Numbered from the stretch's first letter, positions 5,993 to 14,513 are shown. The stretch is 17,325 nucleotides of DNA from Bacillota bacterium (GCA_030705745.1 JAUZPT010000021.1:1-17325); one strand, 5' to 3'. Program-made: numbers and translations. The notes: generated from the sequence alone by a model not told the origin.

Positions 5993-6478
5993 TTAGTTTA
6001 CTTCCTTACTGAAACTTGGTTGTAACATTTTTGCATCTACAAAAATTTTGCCTAGCTTTTGTTCCCCTTGTGCAAAAGTTGCATTGGCAGCGTCAAGAGA
6101 TGGTTTATCCTTTTTCAATTCGTCAGCCTTAGCTTGGTACGAATCAGCAAAATCCTTAAGGACTTCTTGTAAATCCGCTTTTTGTTTTTTGAGTTCTGCC
6201 GGGATGGCATAAGCTTTTACTTCTTCTGCTACAGCCGCAGCCGAAGCACTTGCAGGTGCTTTCATTTCCGGTGTTGGTGTATCAGCCGATTCGTATGTAT
6301 TGAGATCCGCATCTTTTGCGTTGATTTTTTTGCTTAGGCCCATGTAAAACTTAACTAATGCCGTTTTAACCTCTTTAGCAGAAACAGCAGGCGCTACTTT
6401 CTTTTCGGATTGCGTAGAGCAAGCAGATAAGCCAAGTGCCAATGTAACAGCAGAAACAAACAGTACTACTTTTTTCAT
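5993..6478 (-). CDS. Lipoprotein of unknown function
   Basis: This 161-residue product starts at 6478 (MKKVVLF), with GGGGG eight bases upstream; the longer frame from 6514 would bury the signal peptide. Residues 1-19 are a signal peptide, and LSAC with Cys20 is a clear lipobox, so it should be lipidated and anchored to the outer face of the membrane. The mature part is an Ala/Lys-rich, mostly helical sequence with a short PTPEMKAP linker and C-terminal helices such as 'ELKKQKADLQEVLKDFADSY'. No enzymatic motif is seen. It lies 120 bases after liaR in the same direction, with no obvious terminator between. A TTGAAA and a TATATT lie upstream but only 15 bases apart, so its own promoter is unclear. 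Confidence 0.8.
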   Translation of the reverse strand: MKKVVLFVSAVTLALGLSACSTQSEKKVAPAVSAKEVKTALVKFYMGLSKKINAKDADLNTYESADTPTPEMKAPASASAAAVAEEVKAYAIPAELKKQKADLQEVLKDFADSYQAKADELKKDKPSLDAANATFAQGEQKLGKIFVDAKMLQPSFSKEVN

Positions 6479-6598
6479 TTTCTTTTCCCCCATAAATTCT
6501 TTAATAAAAACCACCTTTTACACAATATAATAAATTGTATAAAATTTCAAGAATTTACCTCAGAACAATTCATCACTTTTCTTCGACAATTCCTAATC

Positions 6599-7231
6599 TT
6601 ATTCGACAAGTGAATGCTTAAATGCGTAAATGACCGCCTGAGTACGGTCCTGAACCTGAAGTTTGCTTAAGATGTTACTGACGTGCGTTTTGACTGTTTT
6701 CAAGGCAATGAACAATTCATCCGCGATTTCCTGGTTCGCTTTCCCTTCCGCCATAAGCAGAAGAATTTCCAGTTCGCGAGCAGTCAGTTCCTCATGGAGA
6801 AGGTGCTGATTTTTTTGGCGCATTTTCACCATCATCTTCCCTGTTACCTCAGGCTCTAGTACAGATTGTCCATTGAAAGTAGCACGAACAGCATTCGCAA
6901 TTTCACCCGCTTTTGATGTTTTCAGCATATAGCTTGTTGCACCTGCTTCAAGGGCTGGATAAACTTTTTCATCATCCAAAAAGCTCGTGACAATGATTAC
7001 TTTGGCTTCAGGCCACTGTTCAATGATTTTTCTTGTCGCTTCAATACCATCCATTTCTTTCATGACTAAATCCATCAATATTATATCCGGGCGAAGCTTG
7101 AGGGCAAGTTCAACACCCATTTGCCCATTATCTGCTTCACCGACAACCTCAATATCCGGCTGTGCCGCTAAATAGGCGGAAACGCCGATTCTTACCATTT
7201 CATGATCATCCACGAATACGACTCTAATCAT
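6599..7231 (-). CDS. liaR: Response regulator LiaR (NarL/LuxR family)
   Basis: This 210-residue regulator should receive phosphate from LiaS and activate the envelope-stress genes. The receiver domain (1-120) has the acidic pair DDH at 8-10, phospho-acceptor Asp54 in ILMDLVM, the Thr of 'IIVTSF' and the Lys of MLKTSKAG. A LuxR-type HTH fills about 147-205 ([15 protein letters not shown], '[23 protein letters not shown]'). The start at 7231 (MIRVVF) matches LiaR of B. subtilis and has GGGGA eight bases upstream. It overlaps the liaS stop by eight bases, so the two are translationally coupled. Confidence 0.95.
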   Translation of the reverse strand: MIRVVFVDDHEMVRIGVSAYLAAQPDIEVVGEADNGQMGVELALKLRPDIILMDLVMKEMDGIEATRKIIEQWPEAKVIIVTSFLDDEKVYPALEAGATSYMLKTSKAGEIANAVRATFNGQSVLEPEVTGKMMVKMRQKNQHLLHEELTARELEILLLMAEGKANQEIADELFIALKTVKTHVSNILSKLQVQDRTQAVIYAFKHSLVE

Positions 7232-8270
7232 TTTTATCGTCCCCATTTCCCATTGCCGGCACCTTCACCTCGAGGCGAGTTCCCTTATTTTTCACACTCA
7301 CAACCTTCAATGTTCCACCGACTTCAACTGCCCGTTCATGCATATTTTGCATTCCGTAAGAGCCAGCTTTTGCATCTTCCTCCTGAAAACCAATTCCATC
7401 ATCGACCACGCGCATAATAATTAGGTCTTCCCTTTTAATTAATAATACTTCCAAGCTGCTTGCCTTTGAATGCCTGAGAGTGTTCGAAACGGACTCTTGG
7501 AGAATTCGAAAAAGATGATCCTCCACCCCTTTATCAAGTGGAAACGGCTCAACCTTCCAATGAATATTCATCGTTACTTTTTGAGATAATTCTATTAAAA
7601 GTTCCTCAATTCCTTCTTGAAGCGTTTTACCCTTTAAAGCAACTGGACGTAGGTGAAGCAATAACGCGCGCATTTCAAGCTGTGATTGATGAATCATTTC
7701 TTCTACCATTTTCAGCTGTTTTGTTTCCCTATTATTGGAAGGCTCTTTTGTTTCGTTAATGGCTGACATCATCATCGAAGCAGCAAATAACTGCTGACTG
7801 ACTGAATCATGCAGCTCCCTTGCCAGTCGATTTCGCTCCTGCGAAATAATTTCCTGTATCCGGCCTTCTACATCTTCAACCTTTTCAGTCGCGAGACGCT
7901 GTGACAGCATGACCTGTTCGGTCATTTGCTTGCCAATCCTTTCGATTCGGTCGATAATAAAATGCATTTCTGTATTGCTTGCTCCATCTTTCCGATCAAA
8001 AATTCTGCCTTCCTCAAGTTGAGAAAGTGATTGATCCACGAAATGAAGCTGATTTTTCCAGTAAACTCCTGAAATCATTCCAAATAGAATTCCTATTCCT
8101 ACACTGCATATCGGAATAAAGAGTACAAAAGGAATGTTCATAAAACGATGATCCAGAAGTTCAGTCCAATGATTGAATGGAAATATCCATAAGTAGGCGA
8201 AGGAAAAGAAAATGGCGAGCATAAAAGAAAAACCTGATGCCCATACAATTTGGCGCTGGACCGAGCTCAT
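7224..8270 (-). CDS. liaS: Sensor histidine kinase LiaS
   Basis: This 348-residue HPK7-type kinase has two TM segments (about 13-31 and 46-70) with only a short extracytoplasmic loop, typical of intramembrane-sensing kinases responding to cell-wall antibiotics. A HAMP-like and coiled linker follows (72-140), then the HisKA_3 domain with phospho-acceptor His154 in [16 protein letters not shown]. The HATPase region holds '[19 protein letters not shown]', VVDDGIGF and a G-box [11 protein letters not shown]. The ATG overlaps the liaF stop as ATGA. LiaF normally keeps this kinase inactive until stress. Confidence 0.95.
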   Translation of the reverse strand: MSSVQRQIVWASGFSFMLAIFFSFAYLWIFPFNHWTELLDHRFMNIPFVLFIPICSVGIGILFGMISGVYWKNQLHFVDQSLSQLEEGRIFDRKDGASNTEMHFIIDRIERIGKQMTEQVMLSQRLATEKVEDVEGRIQEIISQERNRLARELHDSVSQQLFAASMMMSAINETKEPSNNRETKQLKMVEEMIHQSQLEMRALLLHLRPVALKGKTLQEGIEELLIELSQKVTMNIHWKVEPFPLDKGVEDHLFRILQESVSNTLRHSKASSLEVLLIKREDLIIMRVVDDGIGFQEEDAKAGSYGMQNMHERAVEVGGTLKVVSVKNKGTRLEVKVPAMGNGDDKND

Positions 8271-9004
8271 ATGCGTACCACCTCTAAATTCCCAACAATC
8301 AGTGATGTAAATATTTTAATTTTTTGCCCTGACTGCTCATAATTCGGTGTTTGCAAATGATAGACCTGATTAAAGAGTTTGGTTTCCTGCAATCCAAAAA
8401 TCGAGGTAGACCCCGCCATTACCGAATGATGAAGGCTGACTTCAACATCATATGGAACAAGGATCCGGACATTTCCGATAAAATTGCGGACAAATACAAT
8501 TGTTTCTCCTTTTGGCAAAAATGTATTGCTGAAGTCTATGATTGTATCTCCTACGCCGGCCTGAATATTAATATCGTTCCATTCATACGCATGGCTAGGT
8601 GTCTTTTGTTGACCAACAAGAATATTTTCGAGTAAAGGCTTTGTTCTAATTATCGTTTCTGCTTGATTAACCGATTCCTTCTGGTTAATCAATGGTGTAA
8701 TCTTCTTTGGGGTCCGCTTTGATTGGGAAAACTGAACAATAAAATGGATCAGAATTGCTACCAGTAAAAATTTAAACGTCATCATTGTAAAAATGCTCGT
8801 ACACGTAAAAATAATTCCGCCCCAAAACAAAATTTTACCCTTTTTTTTCGCCATTCTTTTACGGCCAAGATAAATCATCATCGCTGAAATAAACAGGGAA
8901 AAAATAAGTCCGCTGTTAAAAAAAGCAATCTCCATTAATAGGACAAAGATTCCGATGATCACAATCCAGCTCGGATAATCCTTTTTCAAGCTTTTCAGCA
9001 TCAC
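8267..9004 (-). CDS. liaF: LiaF, membrane inhibitor of the LiaRS system
   Basis: This 245-residue protein has three or four hydrophobic segments in residues 10-95 and a soluble C-terminal beta-rich domain (about 125-245) of the LiaF/DUF2154 'cell wall-active antibiotics response' type, with 'IQAGVGDTIIDFSNTFLPKG', FVRNFIGNVRILVPYDVEV and a closing [10 protein letters not shown]. LiaF represses LiaS in unstressed cells. The first codons are GTG-ATG; a GAAGGGA site lies seven bases before GTG and ten before ATG (9001), so either may be used. The gene overlaps liaS. B. subtilis has liaG before liaF; none is present here. Confidence 0.92.
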   Translation of the reverse strand: MMLKSLKKDYPSWIVIIGIFVLLMEIAFFNSGLIFSLFISAMMIYLGRKRMAKKKGKILFWGGIIFTCTSIFTMMTFKFLLVAILIHFIVQFSQSKRTPKKITPLINQKESVNQAETIIRTKPLLENILVGQQKTPSHAYEWNDINIQAGVGDTIIDFSNTFLPKGETIVFVRNFIGNVRILVPYDVEVSLHHSVMAGSTSIFGLQETKLFNQVYHLQTPNYEQSGQKIKIFTSLIVGNLEVVRI

Positions 9005-9042
9005 TTACGCTTCCCTTCTAATAAATAGTTCATTTATAACCC

Positions 9043-9068
9043 AAAAGGCGCAGAAATCTACGCCTTTT
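9043..9068. terminator. Hairpin between liaH and liaF
   Basis: AAAAGGCG (9043-9050) and CGCCTTTT (9061-9068) form an 8-bp stem with a ten-base loop, after the liaH stop and before liaF. The T-tract is short (TTTT) on either strand, so termination is probably partial. This would give more effector than regulator transcript, as described for the liaIH/liaGFSR junction in B. subtilis. Confidence 0.6.
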
Positions 9069-9086
9069 TAGAATACCATGTTTTGT

Positions 9087-9734
9087 TTATAAAATGGACT
9101 TGCTTTCTTCACTTTTCAATCCTTTTTCCAATTCGGCGATTCGCGCATCAATGGTATGGCGGAAGTAGGAGCTGTTCACCTGCTGCTCCAGGCGGTCAAG
9201 ATAGTTTTCGATTTTCTCAAAGCGTGAAAAATTGCTGTCCGAAAAGCTATTGAACTCCAGCACCTTATTGATACGATTATGGGCACGTGTCACATTTTCA
9301 CGTCCCATTAGTTCCAAACGACGGATATTCATATCCTTCAGTTTATGCTTCATCTCTTCATATTTTTTTTCTAAAACACTCAATTGTTCAATGGCAGTAT
9401 TCATAGCTGTCTGCAAATGCTGTGCACGGTCTGCATATTGCGTATGTTCCTGTGCGGCAAAATCAGCAAGATTTGCTTCCCCTGCTTGAGAGGCTATTTC
9501 GGCCTGGCGTTTTCTTTTCTCTGCAAGTTCAATGGATTGTTGATATTCACGCGTGAACTCTTCAATTAATGCATGCTGGCGCTCAACCAGTTTCCTTACC
9601 TTTTCTGCTTCCTTCTCTGACTGAAGAAGATAATGATTAAGCATTGAAATCGGATTTTCCTTTTCCTTTTGATCGAGCACTTCATGTAAATCAGCATAAA
9701 CCACATTTTTTAATTTTGTTAATAAGTTTGTCAT
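9087..9734 (-). CDS. liaH: PspA/IM30 family protein, LiaH-like
   Basis: This 215-residue protein is almost wholly alpha-helical and coiled-coil, as in PspA/IM30/Vipp1/LiaH. It starts with a short amphipathic helix (MTNLLTKLKNVVYADLHEVL) that binds membranes; the ENPISMLNHYLLQSEKEAEK segment is the family hallmark after the first turn. Long heptad-rich helices (about 30-150) and a C-terminal helix ('IDARIAELEKGLKSEE') follow. Such proteins form large rings or scaffolds that stabilise damaged membrane. GGGAG lies eight bases before the ATG. Its place ahead of liaFSR supports the LiaH role; a housekeeping PspA paralogue remains possible. Confidence 0.92.
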   Translation of the reverse strand: MTNLLTKLKNVVYADLHEVLDQKEKENPISMLNHYLLQSEKEAEKVRKLVERQHALIEEFTREYQQSIELAEKRKRQAEIASQAGEANLADFAAQEHTQYADRAQHLQTAMNTAIEQLSVLEKKYEEMKHKLKDMNIRRLELMGRENVTRAHNRINKVLEFNSFSDSNFSRFEKIENYLDRLEQQVNSSYFRHTIDARIAELEKGLKSEESKSIL

Positions 9735-9780
9735 GTATAACTCTCCCTTTAATTGTTATCGATTCTTTGCTTTCCAATTA

Positions 9781-10125
9781 CTACAAGTGTTTTAAATTGT
9801 TCCATTGCTTTTCGAAATTCATGAATGGATCGCTTTCTTCTTTTACAATGGTTTTGTTTTTGTTCCATTTTTTATACACGAGATACAGAACGTACGCCGC
9901 AACAACTCCGATAAGGGCTGGTACGTTGTGAATCGTTGCTAATAAAACGATGACCCCGATAATCCCCAATCCAATTTTCGCTTTGGTTGTTTCCGCCTTT
10001 AAAAATTTCTTGAAAATGAAGTACAAAAGCAAAGTGCTGACCGCTAAACCGACCATTGGCCCGATTGTTGATAAAAGCACCATTGCGGCAATTCCTCCTG
10101 CTACAAGTAAACCGATTTTTTTCAT
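9781..10125 (-). CDS. Small membrane protein, lmo0954/LiaI-like
   Basis: This 114-residue membrane protein is placed directly before the PspA/LiaH gene (46-base gap). I start it at 10125 (MKKIGLLVAGG), with AAGGAG nine bases upstream. It has three hydrophobic segments (about 4-20, 22-38, 45-82) with 'IGLGIIGVIVLLATI' and a cytoplasmic tail KWNKNKTIVKEESDPFMNFEKQW. This form matches the lmo0954 family found beside PspA in Listeria and Bacillus, and its position is that of LiaI, the membrane anchor that recruits LiaH. Recruitment of the PspA protein by its acidic/aromatic tail is inference. It should be the first gene of the lia transcript; I could not identify a LiaR box or a convincing promoter upstream. 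Confidence 0.82.
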   Translation of the reverse strand: MKKIGLLVAGGIAAMVLLSTIGPMVGLAVSTLLLYFIFKKFLKAETTKAKIGLGIIGVIVLLATIHNVPALIGVVAAYVLYLVYKKWNKNKTIVKEESDPFMNFEKQWNNLKHL

Positions 10126-10224
10126 TTTTATTTGCTCCTTTCGCTTTCTTGATATCATCTTACCTTGATTCAAAGCTTTTCATAACGAACCGTAGCCAGA
10201 TTTTCATATACGACCTGAGACGTA

Positions 10225-10263
10225 GAAAGGGTCAGCCCCTCATATAGAGGAACTGACCCTTTC
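10225..10263. terminator. Terminator after the LysM-CAP gene
   Basis: GAAAGGGTCAG (10225-10235) pairs perfectly with CTGACCCTTTC (10253-10263), with an inner CCTC/GAGG stem. It lies 13 bases after the stop of the leftward CAP gene and shields the lia locus from read-through. Confidence 0.88.
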
Positions 10264-10276
10264 GTAATCCTTCTGG

Positions 10277-10891
10277 TTATTTGGAGATAAACATTTGGCA
10301 CCAATAGTATCTTTGCGAGCCACCTTTTGAAAATCCCACGCCGATTCTCGTAAAACTCCTGCTTAAAATATTTGCCCTATGTCCTGGGCTGTTCATCCAA
10401 GCTGTCACAACCTCTTGTGGGGTCAACTGCCCTGCAGCAATATTTTCACCATCAGAGTGATAAGAAATACCAAAATTTTTCATCATTGTGAATGGATCGC
10501 CGTAGGTTGGGCTGGTATGAGAGAAGTAGTTTTTATCTCTCATATCGTTTGCCTTATAGCGAGCAACGCGGGATAATTCCCAATCCGCAGTCAGTGGGGG
10601 GAGACTGTTTTTCGCTCGCTCCTGATTGGTCAATTGGATGACCTGTTGTTCAATGCTCTTAGTGGCATTAAAATTAGGGATATTAACCTTTTCACCTGGA
10701 TAAATCAAATTAGGGTTTTTAAATTGCGGGTTAGCAGCAATGATTTCTGAAATGCCTACTTGATACCTGACAGCGATTTTCCAAAGCGAGTCACCTGGCT
10801 GTACCGTATACACTGTCTGCGCAAAAGAGACCGCCGGCATACAAAATAGGGAAAGCAAAAACATGAAACAGATCAAGTACGATTTTTTCAT
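10277..10891 (-). CDS. Secreted LysM + CAP (SCP) domain protein
   Basis: This 204-residue exported protein has a signal peptide at 1-24 (cleavage near SFAQ), a LysM peptidoglycan-binding module at about 26-70 (YTVQPGDSLWKIAVRYQV, 'NPNLIYPGEKVNIP'), and a CAP domain at about 85-203. CAP hallmarks are 'LTNQERAKNSLPPL', 'ARYKANDMRDKNYFSHTSP', 'GENIAAGQ' and 'WMNSPGHRANILS'. This resembles the YkwD/SafA-type proteins of Bacillus, seen in spore coat or cell wall; bacterial CAP proteins have no agreed enzymatic activity. I chose the ATG at 10891 because a GGAGGAG site precedes it and it begins the signal peptide; eight extra codons are open upstream. A weak TTGTTT/TATATG pair, 16 bases apart, precedes it. 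Confidence 0.93.
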   Translation of the reverse strand: MKKSYLICFMFLLSLFCMPAVSFAQTVYTVQPGDSLWKIAVRYQVGISEIIAANPQFKNPNLIYPGEKVNIPNFNATKSIEQQVIQLTNQERAKNSLPPLTADWELSRVARYKANDMRDKNYFSHTSPTYGDPFTMMKNFGISYHSDGENIAAGQLTPQEVVTAWMNSPGHRANILSRSFTRIGVGFSKGGSQRYYWCQMFISK

Positions 10892-11086
10892 CACTTCACT
10901 TCTCCTCCTTCGCATATAGCATTTTGTATAAAGGAAACAAATATACCCAAATGACCGTTATTTTCAATGAAAAATGTTGAATATCCGAAAAAGCAGATTA
11001 CATTATGTGCCTTTGTGGAAACAGGTAAGAAGAATATTTTTTATTGCGGTGCTGAAACTAAAAAGGTGAGTTTGGAGGAAAAGGAA

Positions 11087-11467
11087 TTGGAGCATTTATC
11101 ATGGATCACATATGTAATGCTAATATTGGCAAGCTACCGTTTAACCCATTTAATCGTTTTTGATAAAATTACAGAATTTATCCGCAGGCCGTTTGTAAAA
11201 AAGGTCGAAGTCAAAACAGAAACAGGAACGAAATCGAAGGAAGTGCCCACCTCCTTGTTCGGCTATCTTCTGAAATGTTATTGGTGCGCGGGAATTTGGA
11301 GCGCCATTTTTCTTGGAGGTTTATACCTCCTGTTTCCGAAAATATCCTTTGTACTCATCCTTATCCTTTCAATTGCAGGGGGACAGTCAATCCTTGAAAC
11401 TTTCGTCGGCGTTAATATTAAAAAAGTTGAATATTACGCGAAAAATGGACAAGGTGATAAAGAATAA
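11087..11467 (+). CDS. DUF1360 membrane protein
   Basis: This 126-residue protein belongs to DUF1360 (compare B. subtilis YngL), function unknown. The N-terminal segment WITYVMLILASYRLTHLIVFD and the CYWCAGIWSA motif at the start of the C-terminal hydrophobic region are the family signatures; the C-x2-C could bind metal or be redox active. 'FIRRPFVKKVEVKTETG' links them. I place the start at a TTG at 11087, eight bases after GGAGG, giving the usual family length. An ATG at 10967 in the same frame would add 40 residues but has no ribosome site, and the added sequence does not look like the family. Confidence 0.85.
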   Translation: MEHLSWITYVMLILASYRLTHLIVFDKITEFIRRPFVKKVEVKTETGTKSKEVPTSLFGYLLKCYWCAGIWSAIFLGGLYLLFPKISFVLILILSIAGGQSILETFVGVNIKKVEYYAKNGQGDKE

Positions 11468-11507
11468 AAACGAGAGAACCCAAGCGTTACCGGGTTCTCT
11501 CGTTTTT
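11466..11507. terminator. Bidirectional terminator between converging genes
   Basis: AAAAACGAGAGAACCC (11466-11481) and GGGTTCTCTCGTTTTT (11492-11507) form a perfect 16-bp stem, with A and T tracts that serve both the DUF1360 gene and the converging CBS gene. Confidence 0.93.
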
Positions 11508-11527
11508 GATAGTCATATTCCCATTAC

Positions 11528-12271
11528 CTATCGATTTTCAGTCTTGATCAAATCCCATGGGCTGATGATGCCGATGGGCATTTCCTTTTCAGAACCACTT
11601 TCGGTGATGATGACGGCCTCGAGCTTGTCTCTTTTTTGCACGCGTTCTTCGAACAAGTCCTCCAATTCGAAAATATTCATTTTTTTTGAAACGAACTTAA
11701 CCGTATTTGTATTTTCAAACGGTTTAATATCACAAAGCTTTTGGCCGGTTAGATCAATCGTATTTCCCTTTAACCGCCCTGCAAAATAACTTCTCATTCC
11801 ACCCTCTGTCAGAAGGAAGGAAAATCGATTTTCATTATAAATAGGGAACTGCGTAAACGAATAATTTTCCATATCCACTAAAATATCTTTAATTTCATCT
11901 TGTGATTCATACGTTTTTACTTTATCTGATGCGATTGTCAAAATAGACGGTGGTGTTTTTAAGAAAGCAACAATGCTTTCGATTTGTTCAACGACCTCCA
12001 AATGCGGTTCAGCAATGTAAAAATCACGTCGGCTTTTTTCATGGATTAAAGCGTTTCGCAGACGTGCATAGCTTTTTAAATCATCGAAATAGCGGCGGAT
12101 GGAGGCGTGTTCATTTCTCGCTTGATGCAACAGCTCTATAAAATGGTCATTGTCATGAAATTTAACCAAATTTCTTAGTTCATCATGAATTTGGTTGAAC
12201 GCTACTTCAAATCGTTCCGACTTTTCTCTTTGTCTGTCTATTTTTTCGGACCCGTGCATCTCTTGAACCAT
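11528..12271 (-). CDS. HEPN-like N-terminal domain fused to a CBS pair
   Basis: This 247-residue cytosolic protein is not identified by name. The start at 12271 has AAAGGGAG ten bases upstream; the frame is open a further 26 codons but without a ribosome site. Residues 15-108 are helical and contain YARLRNALIHEKS, where R72-N73-x3-H77 fits the R-x4-6-H motif of HEPN domains, many of them RNases in defence or toxin systems. Residues about 110-245 look like two CBS motifs: 'ILVDMENYSFTQFPIYNENRFSFLLTEGGM' and, later, 'LEAVIITE' with PIGIISPWDLIK. CBS pairs bind adenine nucleotides and gate attached domains. It lies 99 bases after the kinase gene, same direction, and ends at a shared terminator. 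The CBS part is fairly certain, HEPN is probable, and activity is unknown. Confidence 0.8.
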   Translation of the reverse strand: MVQEMHGSEKIDRQREKSERFEVAFNQIHDELRNLVKFHDNDHFIELLHQARNEHASIRRYFDDLKSYARLRNALIHEKSRRDFYIAEPHLEVVEQIESIVAFLKTPPSILTIASDKVKTYESQDEIKDILVDMENYSFTQFPIYNENRFSFLLTEGGMRSYFAGRLKGNTIDLTGQKLCDIKPFENTNTVKFVSKKMNIFELEDLFEERVQKRDKLEAVIITESGSEKEMPIGIISPWDLIKTENR

Positions 12272-12370
12272 TTCACTACAACTCCCTTTACATTCCGTTA
12301 TCAAGATTCGTTTATTTTCCCCTTTTTCCTTTAATAAATCATGCCCCAATGTTCCACCAGCTAATAATTT

Positions 12371-13282
12371 TCAGAATGAATTCACGGCCAAAAGCAGGCC
12401 TTCCTGCGCTCCGGCGACGACTTCTGGATGCTGTTGATCCGCACCATACAATAATAAAAACAATAATGTATAAATGGCTTTAAACCTTGCCAATTGCTCG
12501 GTTTCCTCATCGATTTGTCCATATATCCCAAAAAAGATTTTTCTTGCTTCCACCGGAAAGAAACTGTAAACAAACGAAAGGTCGACGGCAGGATGGCCAA
12601 TATGCGTATCGCCCCAATCAATGACTCCACAAATTTTCTCTTGAGGATCGATCACAATATTTCTAAAATGTAAATCTCCATGTACTAGCTTTTGGACAGG
12701 ACTAACTTCGATATGCTGAATGGTTTTCGCATACAAAGCAAATTCATCAGCAGAGGGCAACAACTTCAGCACTTTCGCTTTTTCAATATTTTCAACAAGA
12801 CGCATTTTTCTTTTTTCTATATTCAGTCTGTGAAGGCGATCAGGCGGCACAAGGCAAGTTCTAGCTGATGAAACTGGATAAGTGTGCAGTACTTTCAAAA
12901 ATCCAGCCATTTCTACAGCTGATTTTATTCGCTGTTCATGCGTTAACGTTCCAGGAATGCAGCCCTTAACAATCCTATACCCAAGAAAGGGCCAAGGATA
13001 TCCATTTCCCGGCTCCCCCCGAAAAATGGGCTCTGGAATTTCCAAAGGAAGACGTGGGTACAACTGAGGCAAAAGCCTATTTTCAGTTTCAAGCAATTCA
13101 ACAGCAACTTTCCTTCGTGGAAAACGAAAAACATATTCGTTATTTACCATAAAAACAGTATTGTCGAAACCTTTTCCCAATACTTTGATTTGTGAAAGTG
13201 AAATTTCCGAGAATTGCGCTGAAATCAGTTTTTCTGCTTCTTGTTCCTCCAAAGTGTATTCAGGTGACCATGGATCTGTCAT
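12371..13282 (-). CDS. Aminoglycoside phosphotransferase (APH) family kinase
   Basis: This 303-residue protein has the APH/choline-kinase fold. N-lobe: 'VLGKGFDNTVFMVNNEYVFRFPR' (nucleotide-loop-like, then the lysine-bearing strand position occupied by FRFPRRK), with Glu67 in 'LLETENRLL'. C-lobe: LVHGDLHFRNIV, with catalytic Asp203 and Asn208, and 'GVIDWGDTHIGHPAVDLSF', with the metal-binding Asp222. Family members phosphorylate small hydroxylated molecules (aminoglycosides, macrolides, sugars, choline); the substrate here cannot be told. A resistance role is not shown by the sequence or context. GGAGGG lies six bases before the ATG. It follows the PLP enzyme gene, but a hairpin separates them. 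Confidence 0.92.
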   Translation of the reverse strand: MTDPWSPEYTLEEQEAEKLISAQFSEISLSQIKVLGKGFDNTVFMVNNEYVFRFPRRKVAVELLETENRLLPQLYPRLPLEIPEPIFRGEPGNGYPWPFLGYRIVKGCIPGTLTHEQRIKSAVEMAGFLKVLHTYPVSSARTCLVPPDRLHRLNIEKRKMRLVENIEKAKVLKLLPSADEFALYAKTIQHIEVSPVQKLVHGDLHFRNIVIDPQEKICGVIDWGDTHIGHPAVDLSFVYSFFPVEARKIFFGIYGQIDEETEQLARFKAIYTLLFLLLYGADQQHPEVVAGAQEGLLLAVNSF

Positions 13283-13312
13283 TCCATTCCCTCCAATTGT
13301 GTTAACAATGTT

Positions 13313-13344
13313 AAAAGAACCCTGCAGACGCGCAGAGTTCTTTT
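13313..13344. terminator. Terminator after the PLP enzyme gene
   Basis: AAAAGAACCCTGC (13313-13325) pairs with GCAGAGTTCTTTT (13332-13344) with one G-T or mismatch position. On the minus strand it follows the stop of the cystathionine-type gene and ends in TTTT. Confidence 0.85.
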
Positions 13345-13348
13345 GCTT

Positions 13349-14491
13349 TTATGACAAAGATTGTTGTATGGCTTTTTCAAATTGCGCAATGATGTCATCT
13401 GCATGCTCAATTCCTACCGAAACCCGGACAACTCCCTTAGTAATTCCCAATGCCTCGCATGCCTCCGCGGGCAACGCACGGTGCGAGGTTGTCAGAGGAT
13501 GGGAAACGGTTGTCTCTACACCTGCCAAGGTTGGCGCGATTTTAATCCAGCCAAGTGAGCGGAAAAACTGATTGATGTCAGCTGCTTTCGACAATTCCAC
13601 CGTTACCATAGCCCCATAACCGGATTGGTCTTCATCAAACGGATAAAATACTTTCTCAATATGTTCATTTTCCTTCAATGCTACCGCCAGTTTTCGGGAG
13701 TTTTCCGTTTGGGCTTTCATTCGTAAAGCAAGAGTCTTAATTCCGCGGCATGTCAGCCAGGCCTCAAACGGACTTACGTTTGCTCCAAGATTTACAATTT
13801 TCGATCGTGCCCTTCCAATCAGTTCTTCCGTTCCAACAATGACGCCCGAAGTTACATCACTGTGTCCACCGAAGTATTTTGTCGCACTATGTACAACGAG
13901 ATCCACACCGGCTGCATACGGACGGCAATGGTACGGGGTCGCAAAGGTGTTGTCAACCAATGTTAATAGAGAATGTTTTTTAGCCAACTTTACAACGGCT
14001 TCAATATTTTCAACTCTCAACAGTGGATTGGTAATCGACTCAGTAAACAAAAGCTTTGTTCGATCGGTAATTGCTTTTTCGACATTATCAAGATTAGAAA
14101 AAGAAACAAAGCTTGTTTCAATGCCAAAATCCATTAACTCTTCTTTTAGCATATGGAAGCTTCCGCCGTATAAATCGTCTGCTGCAATAATATGGTCTCC
14201 GCTTTTCACTACCGCAAGGACACCCGCAAGAATGGCTGATAAACCCGAGGATGCGGCTACACCATCAGGTGCACCTTCAAGACGGGCTGCTGCCTCGCCA
14301 AGCTCATCTGTATTAGGATTCCCGACGCGCGAATACAAGTATTGTCCATTTCCTTGATAAAAGCCCTCCAATTCATCCAAATCTTTAAACGTGAACGCTG
14401 ACGTTTGATATATCGGTGTCACCTTGCTTGCAATACTTCGCTGTTCTTTTTTTTCTCCATGTAGAACCTCAGTCTCAAAACGTTTCTCCAT
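13349..14491 (-). CDS. Cystathionine gamma-synthase/lyase-type PLP enzyme
   Basis: This 380-residue enzyme belongs to the Cys/Met metabolism PLP family (cystathionine gamma-synthase, gamma- and beta-lyase, methionine gamma-lyase). The PLP lysine is Lys205 in VVHSATKYFGGHSDV; the phosphate-binding YSRVGNP (Arg55) and the cofactor-stacking Tyr108 in DDLYGG are present, as is the NTFATP segment. The C-terminal 'TLAGVETTVSHPLTTSH' is the substrate-carboxylate region. I chose the ATG at 14491: AAAGGA lies eight bases before it, while the ATG three codons upstream abuts that site, and the promoter -10 lies just beyond. The exact reaction cannot be fixed from sequence alone; lyase or synthase in sulfur amino acid metabolism is likely. 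It is divergent from yhfW. Confidence 0.93.
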   Translation of the reverse strand: MEKRFETEVLHGEKKEQRSIASKVTPIYQTSAFTFKDLDELEGFYQGNGQYLYSRVGNPNTDELGEAAARLEGAPDGVAASSGLSAILAGVLAVVKSGDHIIAADDLYGGSFHMLKEELMDFGIETSFVSFSNLDNVEKAITDRTKLLFTESITNPLLRVENIEAVVKLAKKHSLLTLVDNTFATPYHCRPYAAGVDLVVHSATKYFGGHSDVTSGVIVGTEELIGRARSKIVNLGANVSPFEAWLTCRGIKTLALRMKAQTENSRKLAVALKENEHIEKVFYPFDEDQSGYGAMVTVELSKAADINQFFRSLGWIKIAPTLAGVETTVSHPLTTSHRALPAEACEALGITKGVVRVSVGIEHADDIIAQFEKAIQQSLS

Positions 14492-14513
14492 TGTCCCCAT
14501 CCTTTTTGGAAGG

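Noticed and set aside
12371..13282. Antibiotic-resistance gene
   Set aside because: APH-fold kinases are common housekeeping proteins in Bacillaceae; there is no mobile context and the substrate cannot be read from the sequence.
13839..14357. Rightward frame of 172 codons opposite the PLP enzyme
   Set aside because: Antisense shadow of a well-supported enzyme gene; no ribosome site and no recognisable product.
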